DNA of 27,058 nt, from the NCBI GenBank assembly GCA_027066795.1, contig JAMONA010000035.1, forward strand, positions 1 through 27,058, given 5' to 3'. Source of the stretch: Candidatus Kaiserbacteria bacterium. GTDB lineage: Bacteria > Patescibacteriota > Minisyncoccia > Phycocordibacterales > UBA2100. The notes beneath the pieces are model-generated. The model was not told where the DNA came from. It saw only the letters and a list, made by a program, of their open reading frames with translations, and searched no databases. Both the position numbers and the translations under genes were made by a program. How positions within the stretch are numbered: position 1 is the first letter of the stretch; each line of letters starts with the position of its first letter. Below, piece by piece: positions 1 through 7,858 of this stretch.

Positions 1-2
1 CT

Positions 3-455
3 CAAGAAGAATATTACTATGAAGATGGTGACGATGCGTATACAGGCACAGACTACGGTGGCTTTCAAGGCAATACAGATGATGCCATAGCACAACTGCT
101 TGGGGGCTATGAGCCACAAATCTCTGATAATACCAATATTGGAGGTGAGTCTTTTGATTGGGGAGAGCTAGACGCCAACTATTCGGACTTGAGTCTATAT
201 GAATTGGCAGACATGCCAACCTATGAAAATTTTAGAGAGTACTACAGTGGAGACATAACTGAGGACCAATGGCGTAATTGGAGGCAATGGGTGTACTCTC
301 ATAATAGTAGTAACTGGACTGTAAACCTGGACGGTGAGTTTTATGATAAAAAAGATCGCGAACCGTATGGGTGGTATAACCCATACGGTTGGTGGGTAGG
401 TTTTGCAAATTGGTGGTCTAACACTAGTCCTGCAAATGTACAATATGATATATAA
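3..455 (+). CDS. C-terminal part of an unknown aromatic-rich protein (5' end outside window)
   Basis: The frame is open from the left edge to a TAA at 453-455, so this is the tail (150 residues) of a longer protein; a TTG at 189 is in frame but nothing marks it as a start. The visible part begins acidic and rich in Tyr, Gly, Gln and Asn, and ends very rich in Trp and Tyr, including a repeated PYGW element (PYGWYNPYGWW). No known domain or catalytic motif is recognised. The low-complexity, polar, aromatic composition would suit a surface or secreted protein, but this is inference and no signal peptide is visible because the N-terminus is missing. xfp starts 2 bases after the stop, so the two may be cotranscribed. 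A perfect 12-bp inverted repeat lies inside the coding sequence at 361-390. Confidence 0.7.
   Translation, partial: QEEYYYEDGDDAYTGTDYGGFQGNTDDAIAQLLGGYEPQISDNTNIGGESFDWGELDANYSDLSLYELADMPTYENFREYYSGDITEDQWRNWRQWVYSHNSSNWTVNLDGEFYDKKDREPYGWYNPYGWWVGFANWWSNTSPANVQYDI
361..390. repeat. Perfect 12-bp inverted repeat (hairpin) inside the coding sequence before xfp
   Basis: Left arm AACCGTATGGGT (361-372), loop GGTATA (373-378), right arm ACCCATACGGTT (379-390); the arms are exact reverse complements. The arms encode the two copies of the Pro-Tyr-Gly element in the same frame with different synonymous codons. No T-tract follows, so it is not an intrinsic terminator. It lies about 65 bases before the stop of this gene and the start of xfp. 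Confidence 0.85.
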
Positions 456-457
456 GC

Positions 458-2845
458 ATGCAAAGTGTTAACTCTATAAAAAAACAGGTAAGGCTCGCCG
501 ATTATTTATCAGTTGCGCAGATATTTCTTAAAGATAACTTTCTACTAGAGAGGCCGCTACAGCAGGCCGACATTAAAGAGAGGTTACTAGGGCACTGGGG
601 TACCTGTCCGGGTATCAACCTCGTGTACGCTAATATTAACAGGCTCATAAATAAGCATACAGACAACGACTTTTTATGTGTAGTGGGTCCTGGGCACGGC
701 TTCCCGGCCTTTCAGGCTAACTTATTTATAGAGGGCTCTCTTACAAGTGTGGACCCAGAGGCCCTGCCTTATACAAAAAAAGGACTTCACAAAATGATAC
801 GAGACTTCTCTACGCCTTACGGGTATCCGTCACATCTTAACCCAGAGGCGCCTGGTGTGATACTTGAAGGTGGCGAGCTCGGATACTCATTATCTGTCTC
901 TGCGGGTAGTGTATTAGACAACCCCAAGCTTATTACAGTATGCATAATAGGAGATGGTGAGGCTGAGACTGGCCCTCTTGCCACTAGTTGGAATGTTAAT
1001 AGATTTATAAACCCTAAAGGAGATGGTGTAGTATTACCAGTTCTACATTTAAATGGTTATAAAATATCTGGCCCTACAATATTTGGTAGGATGAGTGATG
1101 ATGAGATTTCAGACTTCTTTCGCTCTCATGGGTATACCCCACTATTTATAGATGCTAATAAAGAGACGGACCTTGCCGAGCAGAGTATTAATGTATTTGA
1201 CCAAGCGATGCAGATGATTACTACATTAAGGACACAAGCCGATAGTGAGCATGGGTTGGTTGCGCCTAGGTGGCCTGTAGTGATTCTAAAAACTCCTAAA
1301 GGTATGGGTGCTCCAGAAGAAGTGTCAGGGCTTAAGATTGCGGGTAATTGTGGCTCACATCAGGTTGTATTTAATGATCTAAAAGGGGACTCTGTTGTAA
1401 ACCAACTACAGCTTAAGCAGCTTGAATCGTGGCTGAGGAGTTATAAACTTGAAGAGCTTATGAGTATAGGTAGTGACGGAGAGATAGAGCTTGATAAAGA
1501 CATAAAAGATAACCTGCCAGAGGCCAGCAGGGCGATGGGCCAATCACCATATGCTCACGGTAAGATGCGTGGTGATTTAGAGCTACCCGAGGCTGGGTCG
1601 TTAGAAGTGAACCTGATGCAACGTGGAGAAAAAGGAGGAGACGCGATGCGTATCTCTGGTAAGTATATGGCAGAGCTATTTGATAAAAATAAAGAGGCCA
1701 GGAATTTTAGACTATTTAGTCCTGACGAGACGTACTCGAACCACTTAGAAGCAGTCTTTACTAAAACAGCACGAGTCTGGCAGTGGCCTACAGAACCTTG
1801 GGATAAGGATTTAAAACAAGATGGTAGAGTGGTAGAGATGCTCAGTGAGCACACACTTTTTGGCATGCTGCTTGGATATGCTATTACTGGCAGGTATGGC
1901 TTCTTTGTATCATATGAGTCTTTTGCGCCAATAGTGGCTAGTATGGCAGACCAGTACATAAAATTTGTTTCAGTAGCTCGTTACGTAAAGTTTAGGGAGC
2001 CTATTGCACCAGTAAACATAATACTCACATCGCTATTAGAGAGGCAAGACCATAACGGCTTCTCACATCAGAACCCATCATTTATCTCAGGAATGCTGAA
2101 TCATAGCAGTGACATAGTTAACTTGTATTTCCCAGCTGATAAAAACTTGATGGTAGAGGCAATGGACCTTGCTCTGACATCTAATGATTCAGTAAATATA
2201 ATAGTTGCTGGCAAGAAAATGGTACGTGGGTGGCTTACACCTACTGAGGCTGCTAAGCAGGCCGAAGACGGTGCAATGATATGGGAGTTCCTCTCTAATC
2301 CAATTGAAGAAGGCGAGCCAGATGTAGTAGTAGCAACTTGTGGAGACTATGTTACGGAGGAGGCAGTGGTAGGAGTTACACTCTTTAGGCAGAAGTTTCC
2401 TGAGGTTAAAATAAGGTTTGTAAACTTCTTTAAATTGGACATGTTTGCAGAGTACTGTGATGAGAAAGCGTATGCAGATATTAACCAAATGAAAGAGAGT
2501 ATACACAATAAGTACTTAACACATGATAAGCCGATAGTATTCAACTTCCATGGATATACGGCTACTATTAAAAAACTACTGTTTGATTATGATGTAGCAG
2601 ACAGGATTATCATAAACGGTTATGAGGAACAAGGCAGTACTACAAGTCCATTTGATATGAAGGCGCGCAACGGCCTGTCAAGGTATGACCTGGTTAAGGA
2701 TATTGCCGAACTTGCAGCTAAGCATGGTCCGCTTACGCACGAGCAGAAGGTGTCAGTAACAAAAGAGATGGATGCTAAACTAAAATGGGAGAAAGATTAT
2801 ATAAAAAAACATAAAATAGACCCACCAGAGATAAATAACTGGTAA
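458..2845 (+). CDS. xfp: Xylulose-5-phosphate/fructose-6-phosphate phosphoketolase
   Basis: This thiamine-diphosphate enzyme of the cytoplasm cleaves xylulose-5-P (or fructose-6-P) with phosphate to acetyl phosphate and glyceraldehyde-3-P (or erythrose-4-P). The 795-residue length is normal for the family (about 790). Family motifs seen: GPGHGFPAFQANLF near residue 70, SHLNPEAPG then EGGELGYSLS in the N-terminal domain, the ThDP/Mg motif GDGEAETGP at residues 165-173, HLNGYKISGPT, and DHNGFSHQNPSF in the central domain. The ATG at 458 is 2 bases after the preceding stop and gives the expected N-terminus; no Shine-Dalgarno is present. A TATGAT 8 bases before the start could be a -10 box but has no -35. 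The acetyl phosphate product is the substrate of ackA downstream, so the pair forms a substrate-level ATP route. Confidence 0.97.
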   Translation: MQSVNSIKKQVRLADYLSVAQIFLKDNFLLERPLQQADIKERLLGHWGTCPGINLVYANINRLINKHTDNDFLCVVGPGHGFPAFQANLFIEGSLTSVDPEALPYTKKGLHKMIRDFSTPYGYPSHLNPEAPGVILEGGELGYSLSVSAGSVLDNPKLITVCIIGDGEAETGPLATSWNVNRFINPKGDGVVLPVLHLNGYKISGPTIFGRMSDDEISDFFRSHGYTPLFIDANKETDLAEQSINVFDQAMQMITTLRTQADSEHGLVAPRWPVVILKTPKGMGAPEEVSGLKIAGNCGSHQVVFNDLKGDSVVNQLQLKQLESWLRSYKLEELMSIGSDGEIELDKDIKDNLPEASRAMGQSPYAHGKMRGDLELPEAGSLEVNLMQRGEKGGDAMRISGKYMAELFDKNKEARNFRLFSPDETYSNHLEAVFTKTARVWQWPTEPWDKDLKQDGRVVEMLSEHTLFGMLLGYAITGRYGFFVSYESFAPIVASMADQYIKFVSVARYVKFREPIAPVNIILTSLLERQDHNGFSHQNPSFISGMLNHSSDIVNLYFPADKNLMVEAMDLALTSNDSVNIIVAGKKMVRGWLTPTEAAKQAEDGAMIWEFLSNPIEEGEPDVVVATCGDYVTEEAVVGVTLFRQKFPEVKIRFVNFFKLDMFAEYCDEKAYADINQMKESIHNKYLTHDKPIVFNFHGYTATIKKLLFDYDVADRIIINGYEEQGSTTSPFDMKARNGLSRYDLVKDIAELAAKHGPLTHEQKVSVTKEMDAKLKWEKDYIKKHKIDPPEINNW

Positions 2846-2853
2846 AAGAAGGG

Positions 2854-2859
2854 TATAAT
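2854..2859 (+). promoter_or_regulatory. -10 box (TATAAT) for a leaderless transcript of the 2867 gene
   Basis: A perfect TATAAT ends 7 bases before the ATG at 2867, the normal -10 to +1 distance, so transcription would begin at or next to the start codon. No convincing -35 is visible. It lies between xfp and the next gene. Confidence 0.6.
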
Positions 2860-2866
2860 TAAGTAC

Positions 2867-4084
2867 ATGAGTAAAAACCCAGAAAAGCCTGAACGAGTAG
2901 AGCCAGATGATGTAGACAAAAGCAAACGCAGTTTTTTGAAAGGTGCAGTACTTGGTGCAGGAGCTGTGGCAGTCGGTTCGGCAAGCGCAGGTCCTTCAAC
3001 GGCCATCGGTGGCTTACCTGGCGTTGGTGTAGCTAAAACAAAGGAGGTATCTAAAGTTTCTGCTGAAGCAGGTCACAAGTTTGTGAGTAGCTTTATTAAA
3101 TGGTTTGATGAGTTGAATCTCGGTAGTGAATCTTCCGCAACACCACACTGGATTATAGAGACTATCAATAGGTCAGGTGGTATTTTAAGTGAGGGTGATG
3201 AGGTAAACATTGTGGGAATGGATAGCGCCATAGAGTATTTTAATGATAGATATGAGCTTTCTGGTATTATTTCGGATATAAATAAGGATCTTGATATAAA
3301 AAATTTAAAAATTGGAAAGATATTGAATCGAGACTTTATGAGTATCGTGACTACCATTAGCGAGGAAGGAGGTGTAGAGGTTACTGAAGAAGCTTACTCT
3401 AAATTTGCTAAAAGACTAAAGCAGCTTGGGTTAACCCAAGATAATACACTGGGAGAAATGACCGAGGTATTTAAGCCAGGCTTTAAGAACGCCTTTCGTG
3501 AGTTAGTTAGATTGGTTCGTAATATAAGTGATGACAATATAAATATTGACGAAGTAAGTAGATGCAGGACGCTCCTGGACGAGGTGTTGAGTACATTACC
3601 TAAAGAATATCTTGGTCCTGAAGCGGAGGGAACTGAAGCAGATAAGTTATTTAAAATACTAACTAATAAATATAACAAGCTTGCAATCGAAGAGGACAGG
3701 CTCAATAGAGAGAAAATGAATGAAGATTATTCTAGAAGAGGGATAGAGTTCCGTAGTAAAAATCTTGCATGTGTTGTCATTAGGAATTTAGATGAAGATA
3801 GATTTATGGACAGGGATAAAACCAGGCAAGCAGTAGTATATGATATTATAAAAAGAGACCACGAAAGAGCGGATGACTCTGGCTCCGGATTTGATATACC
3901 ACGTCGGTATATCATTAACTGGATCAATGAAAAATGGCCAGACGCTGAATACTCTCAAGATGATTTTATTATAGAAGTTACCGAATATGGTCTCCTGTTT
4001 TCTGTACCACCAAACTCACTTGTAGATAAGTTCTTAAGGACCCACTCAAATATTGTATTACCTAAGCAAATATCTAAAAACTAA
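2867..4084 (+). CDS. Unknown protein with a Tat-like signal sequence
   Basis: No family is recognised in these 405 residues. The N-terminus has a polar region, then S19-K20-R21-S22-F23-L24-K25, a Lys-Arg variant of the twin-arginine (S/T-RR-x-F-L-K) motif, an Ala/Gly/Val-rich hydrophobic stretch (26-41) and an ASA cleavage-like site at 39-41. This suggests export or membrane anchoring, possibly by the Tat route; a Sec signal or plain anchor is also possible. The remainder is hydrophilic, charged and probably mostly helical, without obvious metal or catalytic motifs. ackA starts 2 bases after its stop, so the two are probably cotranscribed from the TATAAT at 2854. An exported protein between phosphoketolase and acetate kinase is unexpected, and its role there is unknown. 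Confidence 0.8.
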   Translation: MSKNPEKPERVEPDDVDKSKRSFLKGAVLGAGAVAVGSASAGPSTAIGGLPGVGVAKTKEVSKVSAEAGHKFVSSFIKWFDELNLGSESSATPHWIIETINRSGGILSEGDEVNIVGMDSAIEYFNDRYELSGIISDINKDLDIKNLKIGKILNRDFMSIVTTISEEGGVEVTEEAYSKFAKRLKQLGLTQDNTLGEMTEVFKPGFKNAFRELVRLVRNISDDNINIDEVSRCRTLLDEVLSTLPKEYLGPEAEGTEADKLFKILTNKYNKLAIEEDRLNREKMNEDYSRRGIEFRSKNLACVVIRNLDEDRFMDRDKTRQAVVYDIIKRDHERADDSGSGFDIPRRYIINWINEKWPDAEYSQDDFIIEVTEYGLLFSVPPNSLVDKFLRTHSNIVLPKQISKN

Positions 4085-4086
4085 TT

Positions 4087-5106
4087 ATGCAAAATATATT
4101 AACAATTAACCCCGGTTCAACTTCTGTTAAATATGTGCTATTTAACAATAAGCGCGCGGTACTAGACAAGCGCACCTTCGACCGTAAGGAGGACTCCTCT
4201 GTGACTGAACATGAGCTTGAGTGGATAGGTGGCCTCTCAGGTGTAGATAGGGTTGGCATACGCGTAGTACATGGTGGAGATTTGCGTGGCCCACTAGTTT
4301 TAGACTCAGACATAGAGTACGAAATAAGTAAGTTTACTAAGTTTGCACCTATTCATAACTCCATAGCATTAGACGTTGTGAGAAATATAAGATCTGTCCT
4401 GCCAACGGCCACGATAGTAGTAAGTTTTGATACGGACTTCCATAAGAGTATGCCTGCTAAGGCTAGCACTTACCCAATAAATGCAGATGTAGCAGCAAAA
4501 TATAATATTAAACGCTATGGCTTTCACGGTCTTGCTGTGCAGTCAGCACTAGCTGAGCTAAAAGAGGTCAGTGGTAGCTTACCGAATAAAGTTATATGTG
4601 CCCATATAGGAGGTGGGTGCTCAGTGACGGCTGTTATAGCTGGTAAATCTGTAGATACAACCATGGGTCTTACACCGCTAGAGGGGCTTATGATGATTAC
4701 TCGTAGCGGTAGTATTGGCCCAAGTGTTGTAAAGCATATAGCACAGGCAAGCGGGTTGTCTGTAGACAGGGTTGTAGACATGCTCAATAATGAGTCTGGC
4801 CTATACGGCATGACTGGTAGTAAAAATACACTAGACATAATAACTAGGGCCAGTAAGAGGCAAGAGCCAGAGAAGTTGGCCGTCGATATGTTTATCGAGA
4901 GGATAGTTAAGCAGATATTTGCCTACTACGGCACCATGCAAGGCTGTGATGCGTTAATTCTCTCAGGAGGCATAGGTTATGGCAACGCATACCTAAGAGG
5001 TAGGATACTGGATAAGACTAAGTTGATTGGTTTGACAGAGAGCAACACTTACGCTGTAGAAGTTGACGAGGCTGCAATAATATTTGAGAATACTCTAAAA
5101 GTTTAG
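4087..5106 (+). CDS. ackA: Acetate kinase (short form)
   Basis: It transfers phosphate from acetyl phosphate to ADP, making ATP and acetate in the cytoplasm, completing the phosphoketolase pathway. Recognisable acetokinase motifs in order: INPGSTSVKY at the N-terminus, RVVHGGD, APIHNS (usually APLHNP), FDTDFHKSMPA (usually FDTAFH) carrying the catalytic Asp, KRYGFHG, HIGGGCS (usually HLGNGAS), VDTTMGLTPLEGLMM, TRSGSIGP (usually TRSGDIDP) with the substrate Arg, LILSGGIGYGNAY, and a C-terminal VDEAA corresponding to the NEE region. At 339 residues it is about 60 shorter than typical enzymes (about 400), mostly by loss of N-terminal-half loops. Substitutions in the HLGNGAS and RSGD motifs are unusual, but the catalytic Asp and Arg are kept. 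No Shine-Dalgarno; the start is ATTATG. Confidence 0.92.
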   Translation: MQNILTINPGSTSVKYVLFNNKRAVLDKRTFDRKEDSSVTEHELEWIGGLSGVDRVGIRVVHGGDLRGPLVLDSDIEYEISKFTKFAPIHNSIALDVVRNIRSVLPTATIVVSFDTDFHKSMPAKASTYPINADVAAKYNIKRYGFHGLAVQSALAELKEVSGSLPNKVICAHIGGGCSVTAVIAGKSVDTTMGLTPLEGLMMITRSGSIGPSVVKHIAQASGLSVDRVVDMLNNESGLYGMTGSKNTLDIITRASKRQEPEKLAVDMFIERIVKQIFAYYGTMQGCDALILSGGIGYGNAYLRGRILDKTKLIGLTESNTYAVEVDEAAIIFENTLKV

Positions 5107-5112
5107 TATGAT
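5107..5112 (+). promoter_or_regulatory. -10-like box (TATGAT) directly before the nucleotidyltransferase start
   Basis: TATGAT begins immediately after the ackA stop and ends 6 bases before the ATG at 5119. The spacing matches the other leaderless-type boxes in this window. No -35 is clear. Confidence 0.4.
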
Positions 5113-5118
5113 GTACAT

Positions 5119-5814
5119 ATGCAAGCGATAATATTAGCAGCAGGAGAGGGTACTCGTATGAGACCACTTACCAGACACATACCAAAACCTATGGCTCGCT
5201 TTATTGGTGCCGATGGCGTGCGTCGCAACTTGGTAGAGCATAACTTAGAACTACTGCCTCAAGAAGTTACAGAGCTGATATTTGTGGTCGGTTATCTTAA
5301 AGAGCAGATGATAAACCATTTTGGTGATGAGTTTAACGGACGTAAGGTAACATATGTAGAGCAGAAGAAGCCGCTTGGCACAGGCCATGCTATAAGCTTA
5401 GTACAGCAACATATTACAGGTAGATTTTTGGTAATGATGGGTGACGACTTATATTGTAAAGACGATATAAACGAATGCATAGCAGGAGAAGGCAATAGTA
5501 TTTTAATAAAGAGAGTGCGTAGTAAATTTAGCGGCGGCCAAATGGAATTTGATAATGATGGTAATTTACTAGCCATTACAGAGGGTATACACGACAAGGG
5601 CTATATTAATGCTGCACTGTATGCCATAACACCAGAGTATTTTGAGTATAAACCTGTGTCAATAAAAAATGGTAAAGAGTATGGCTTGCCACAAACATTG
5701 GCAACAATGGTGAATAAGCATAAAATAAAAGTGGTGGAGTCAAAATGGTGGTACCAAATTTCAGACCTAAATGATTTAAAACGAGCACCTAAGTTAGTAA
5801 AGAGCAGACCCTAA
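5119..5814 (+). CDS. Sugar-phosphate nucleotidyltransferase (GT-A pyrophosphorylase family)
   Basis: The N-terminal signature of the NTP_transferase family is clear: residues 4-25 contain IILAAGEGTR followed by PLT and IPKPM, the nucleotide-binding loop and the Lys contacting phosphate. MGDD near residue 110 matches the metal-binding aspartate strand, and ISDLNDLKRA near the C-terminus is typical of the fold. Such enzymes join a sugar-1-phosphate to an NTP to give an NDP-sugar for cell-envelope polysaccharides. At 231 residues it holds only the catalytic Rossmann-like domain and lacks the left-handed beta-helix acyltransferase domain of GlmU. The sugar and nucleotide cannot be told from sequence; glucose-1-P thymidylyl/uridylyl or mannose-1-P guanylyl transfer are possibilities. 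It lies 12 bases after ackA. Confidence 0.88.
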   Translation: MQAIILAAGEGTRMRPLTRHIPKPMARFIGADGVRRNLVEHNLELLPQEVTELIFVVGYLKEQMINHFGDEFNGRKVTYVEQKKPLGTGHAISLVQQHITGRFLVMMGDDLYCKDDINECIAGEGNSILIKRVRSKFSGGQMEFDNDGNLLAITEGIHDKGYINAALYAITPEYFEYKPVSIKNGKEYGLPQTLATMVNKHKIKVVESKWWYQISDLNDLKRAPKLVKSRP

Positions 5815-5817
5815 TAC

Positions 5818-5846
5818 TTGATTGTGTAATAGGCTGGTGTTACAAT
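5818..5846 (+). promoter_or_regulatory. Promoter of the ATP synthase operon
   Basis: TTGATT (5818-5823), a 17-base spacer and TACAAT (5841-5846) form a near-consensus sigma-70-type promoter, helped by an extended -10 TG at 5838-5839. The predicted start of transcription is around 5853, at most a few bases before the atpB ATG at 5857, so the operon mRNA would be leaderless or nearly so. Confidence 0.75.
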
Positions 5847-5856
5847 CGCAGACATT

Positions 5857-6681
5857 ATGACACAGGATATTGCTAATAATGTACTTGAGTCACCTACAGC
5901 ACATAGCTCTGAAGTGGTAGAGCATGCAGCTGTAGCAGTACACGATACTGGTATACACATAATGCCTTTGGCTGCAGAGAGGCTTGGAGACTTTCATGGG
6001 ATACCTATAAACAATACACTTATAACAAGTTGGGCTGTTATGTTGATACTCATCACCTTGGCTTTTTTCGTTGGGCGCTCTATAAAGATGGTTCCTGGTA
6101 AGGTTCAGTTGATATTTGAGACAATTATAGATTTTGTATATGAATATATGACTGAGACTTTTGAAGACCGTAAACTCGCACGAATATTTTTACCTCTTGT
6201 GTTAACGTTATTCCTATTCATATTTTTTGCCAACTCATTACAATTTACACCAGGTATAGGTTCTATTGGTATATGGCAAGATGATACACTTGTGCCACTC
6301 TTCAGGAGTGTTAATACTGACCTAAATGTTACATTGGCGTTGGCATTAATATCTTTTATAATCATTGAACTTACAGGCATGTTTAAGCTCGGGTTATTTG
6401 CATACGCTGGTAAATTTATAAGTTTTAAATCACCATTAGCATTTATAGTTGGTATTATAGAGCTTGGTTCTGAGCTTGTGCGTATTGTTTCTTTTTCTTT
6501 CCGGTTATTTGGTAATATACTTGCCGGTGAAGTGCTTATAGCTGTAGTAGCTTACTTCGTACCATATGTACTACCTAGTACCCTTATGGGATTTGAGCTC
6601 TTTATAGGTTTTGTACAAGCTGGTATATTTGCCTTACTTACGCTACTATTCATCAAGCTTGCTGTTATCGAGCCGCATTAG
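5857..6681 (+). CDS. atpB: ATP synthase Fo subunit a
   Basis: This membrane subunit forms the ion half-channels against the c-ring. The 274 residues contain about five or six hydrophobic helices after a polar N-terminal region. The hallmark helix reads SFRLFGNILAGEVLI, containing the essential Arg (RLFGN) that faces the c-ring carboxylate, and VQAGIFALLTLLFI matches the conserved last helix. It is the first gene of the operon; no atpI-like gene precedes it. The start fits the ATTATG pattern of the window and lies about 3 bases after the predicted transcription start. Confidence 0.96.
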   Translation: MTQDIANNVLESPTAHSSEVVEHAAVAVHDTGIHIMPLAAERLGDFHGIPINNTLITSWAVMLILITLAFFVGRSIKMVPGKVQLIFETIIDFVYEYMTETFEDRKLARIFLPLVLTLFLFIFFANSLQFTPGIGSIGIWQDDTLVPLFRSVNTDLNVTLALALISFIIIELTGMFKLGLFAYAGKFISFKSPLAFIVGIIELGSELVRIVSFSFRLFGNILAGEVLIAVVAYFVPYVLPSTLMGFELFIGFVQAGIFALLTLLFIKLAVIEPH

Positions 6682-6758
6682 TATCTTCGCAAAAGGTATT
6701 AACGCGACTCTGTAACAAGAGGCATTAGAGTTTATTAATTATTAAACAATAAAATATT

Positions 6759-6986
6759 ATGGAATTAGAATCAGCAAAAGCAATCGGAATGGCATTAGCA
6801 GCGGGTCTTGGAGTTATTGGCCCAGGTATCGGTATAGGTCTTATAGGCGCTAAGGCTATGGAGTCTATAGGGCGTAATCCAGAAGCAAGTGGTAAGATAG
6901 TGTCAAACATGATTATCGCTATAGCCTTCGCTGAGGCCCTTGGTATCTTGGCACTAGTAGTGGCATTTATCATTAAAGGACTTTAA
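6759..6986 (+). CDS. atpE: ATP synthase Fo subunit c (proton-type)
   Basis: A 75-residue hairpin of two membrane helices forms the rotor ring. Helix 1 carries the glycine-rich packing motif (G16 through G30, with P22), the polar loop is R39-N40-P41, and the ion-binding carboxylate is E59 in AFAEALGI. The Gln of sodium-binding rings (PGxGQG) is replaced by Ile26, and the E-S-T of sodium types is E-A-L here, so proton coupling is predicted. It lies 77 bases after atpB, the largest gap in the operon, with an AT-rich leader and no Shine-Dalgarno. Confidence 0.97.
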   Translation: MELESAKAIGMALAAGLGVIGPGIGIGLIGAKAMESIGRNPEASGKIVSNMIIAIAFAEALGILALVVAFIIKGL

Positions 6987-6998
6987 TCAGCAACCATT

Positions 6999-7448
6999 AT
7001 GGTAGATTTATTAAATTCATTTGGAGTAGATTGGAGACTGCTTATAATACAAGCCGTCAACTTCGGAGTGTTATTGGTTGCCCTTACATATTTTTTATAT
7101 AAGCCAGTACTTACAATACTAGATAAAAGGCAAAAAAGTATAGAGCAAGGAGTTAAAGATGCCGCGGAGGCAAAGACTAACTTAGCTGAGGCAGACAAGA
7201 AGGCTGATAATATAGTAGGAAAGGCCACTAGCCGAGCAGACGAGATAATAGTAACTGCTAAAGATGCAGCACAGCAAAAAGGCAAAGGTATAGTAGAGGA
7301 GGCTACCCTTAGAGGAGAGCGTATAGAGCAAGACGCTAAGGCCAAAGCTGTAGAGGCCGCTAAAAGGGCTCTAGACGGCAGCAACGAGCAGATAGCGCGT
7401 ACTGCCATACTGGCCGCAGAGAGACTGCTTAAAAAACAACTAAAATAA
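6999..7448 (+). CDS. atpF: ATP synthase Fo subunit b
   Basis: The peripheral stalk subunit has one N-terminal membrane helix (about residues 13-33, LLIIQAVNFGVLLVALTYFL) followed by KPVLTILDKRQKSIEQG, a family landmark, and a long Ala/Lys/Glu-rich helix with the heptad-like pattern of a right-handed coiled coil. The 149-residue length is near normal (about 155-165). It starts 12 bases after atpE with an ATTATG start. Confidence 0.94.
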   Translation: MVDLLNSFGVDWRLLIIQAVNFGVLLVALTYFLYKPVLTILDKRQKSIEQGVKDAAEAKTNLAEADKKADNIVGKATSRADEIIVTAKDAAQQKGKGIVEEATLRGERIEQDAKAKAVEAAKRALDGSNEQIARTAILAAERLLKKQLK

Positions 7449-7463
7449 TAATGTAATTAAAAT

Positions 7464-7829
7464 ATGAAGCCTGAAGTGTACGCCAAAGCAATGTATAGCC
7501 TAAGTCATAGTGGCAAGAGTGCTAATGAAATTGTAGCTGGTACAATAAGGTCTTTAAAAAATAGGGGCGCTATTGGTTTGCTGCCTAAAGTACTTTCTAG
7601 CTATAAAAGGTTGGTCGCTGCAGACCGTGGCCTGGCTTCAGTACTTACTGTAGCTAGAGATGCAGATGCAGATAAGGCTATGCAAGACAGTGGGGCACAA
7701 GGCGGCACTAGAGTAGATGTAGATAACACAATTGTCGGAGGTTACAGGTTAGAGAGCAACAGTAAGTTAGTAGACAACAGTTTTAAAACTAAGTTGCTAC
7801 AAGCGTATAGAAATGCAACAAAAGCATAA
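7464..7829 (+). CDS. atpH: ATP synthase F1 subunit delta (short form)
   Basis: Identified by position between atpF and atpA and by the C-terminal pattern IVGGYRLESNSKLVDNSFKTKL, which matches the conserved GG-x-x-(I/L)-x-x-x-x-x-x-(I/L)-D-x-S-x-x-x-x-L of delta/OSCP. At 121 residues it is about 55-60 shorter than usual (175-180): the N-terminal helical bundle that binds the tops of the alpha subunits is much reduced. It links F1 to subunit b. Sequence is otherwise divergent, so identity rests on position plus the C-terminal motif. Confidence 0.85.
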   Translation: MKPEVYAKAMYSLSHSGKSANEIVAGTIRSLKNRGAIGLLPKVLSSYKRLVAADRGLASVLTVARDADADKAMQDSGAQGGTRVDVDNTIVGGYRLESNSKLVDNSFKTKLLQAYRNATKA

Positions 7830-7858
7830 TTATCAGATTTTATTAAAATTATAAACTT

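Noticed and set aside
1555..1959. 134-residue minus-strand open frame inside xfp
   Set aside because: Shadow of the phosphoketolase coding frame; no motif or start signal.
3425..3440. 16-base palindrome CTTGGGTTAACCCAAG in the 2867 gene
   Set aside because: One such palindrome is expected at fair odds by chance in 27 kb and it sits mid-gene without context.
3892..3914. 9-bp perfect hairpin (TGATATACC, loop ACGTC) in the 2867 gene
   Set aside because: Stem length is within chance expectation for the window and there is no T-tract or gene boundary nearby.
6682..6758. Possible terminator, attenuator or promoter between atpB and atpE
   Set aside because: I find only short weak pairings (such as CTCT/AGAG) and no convincing -35/-10; the gap is AT-rich leader only.
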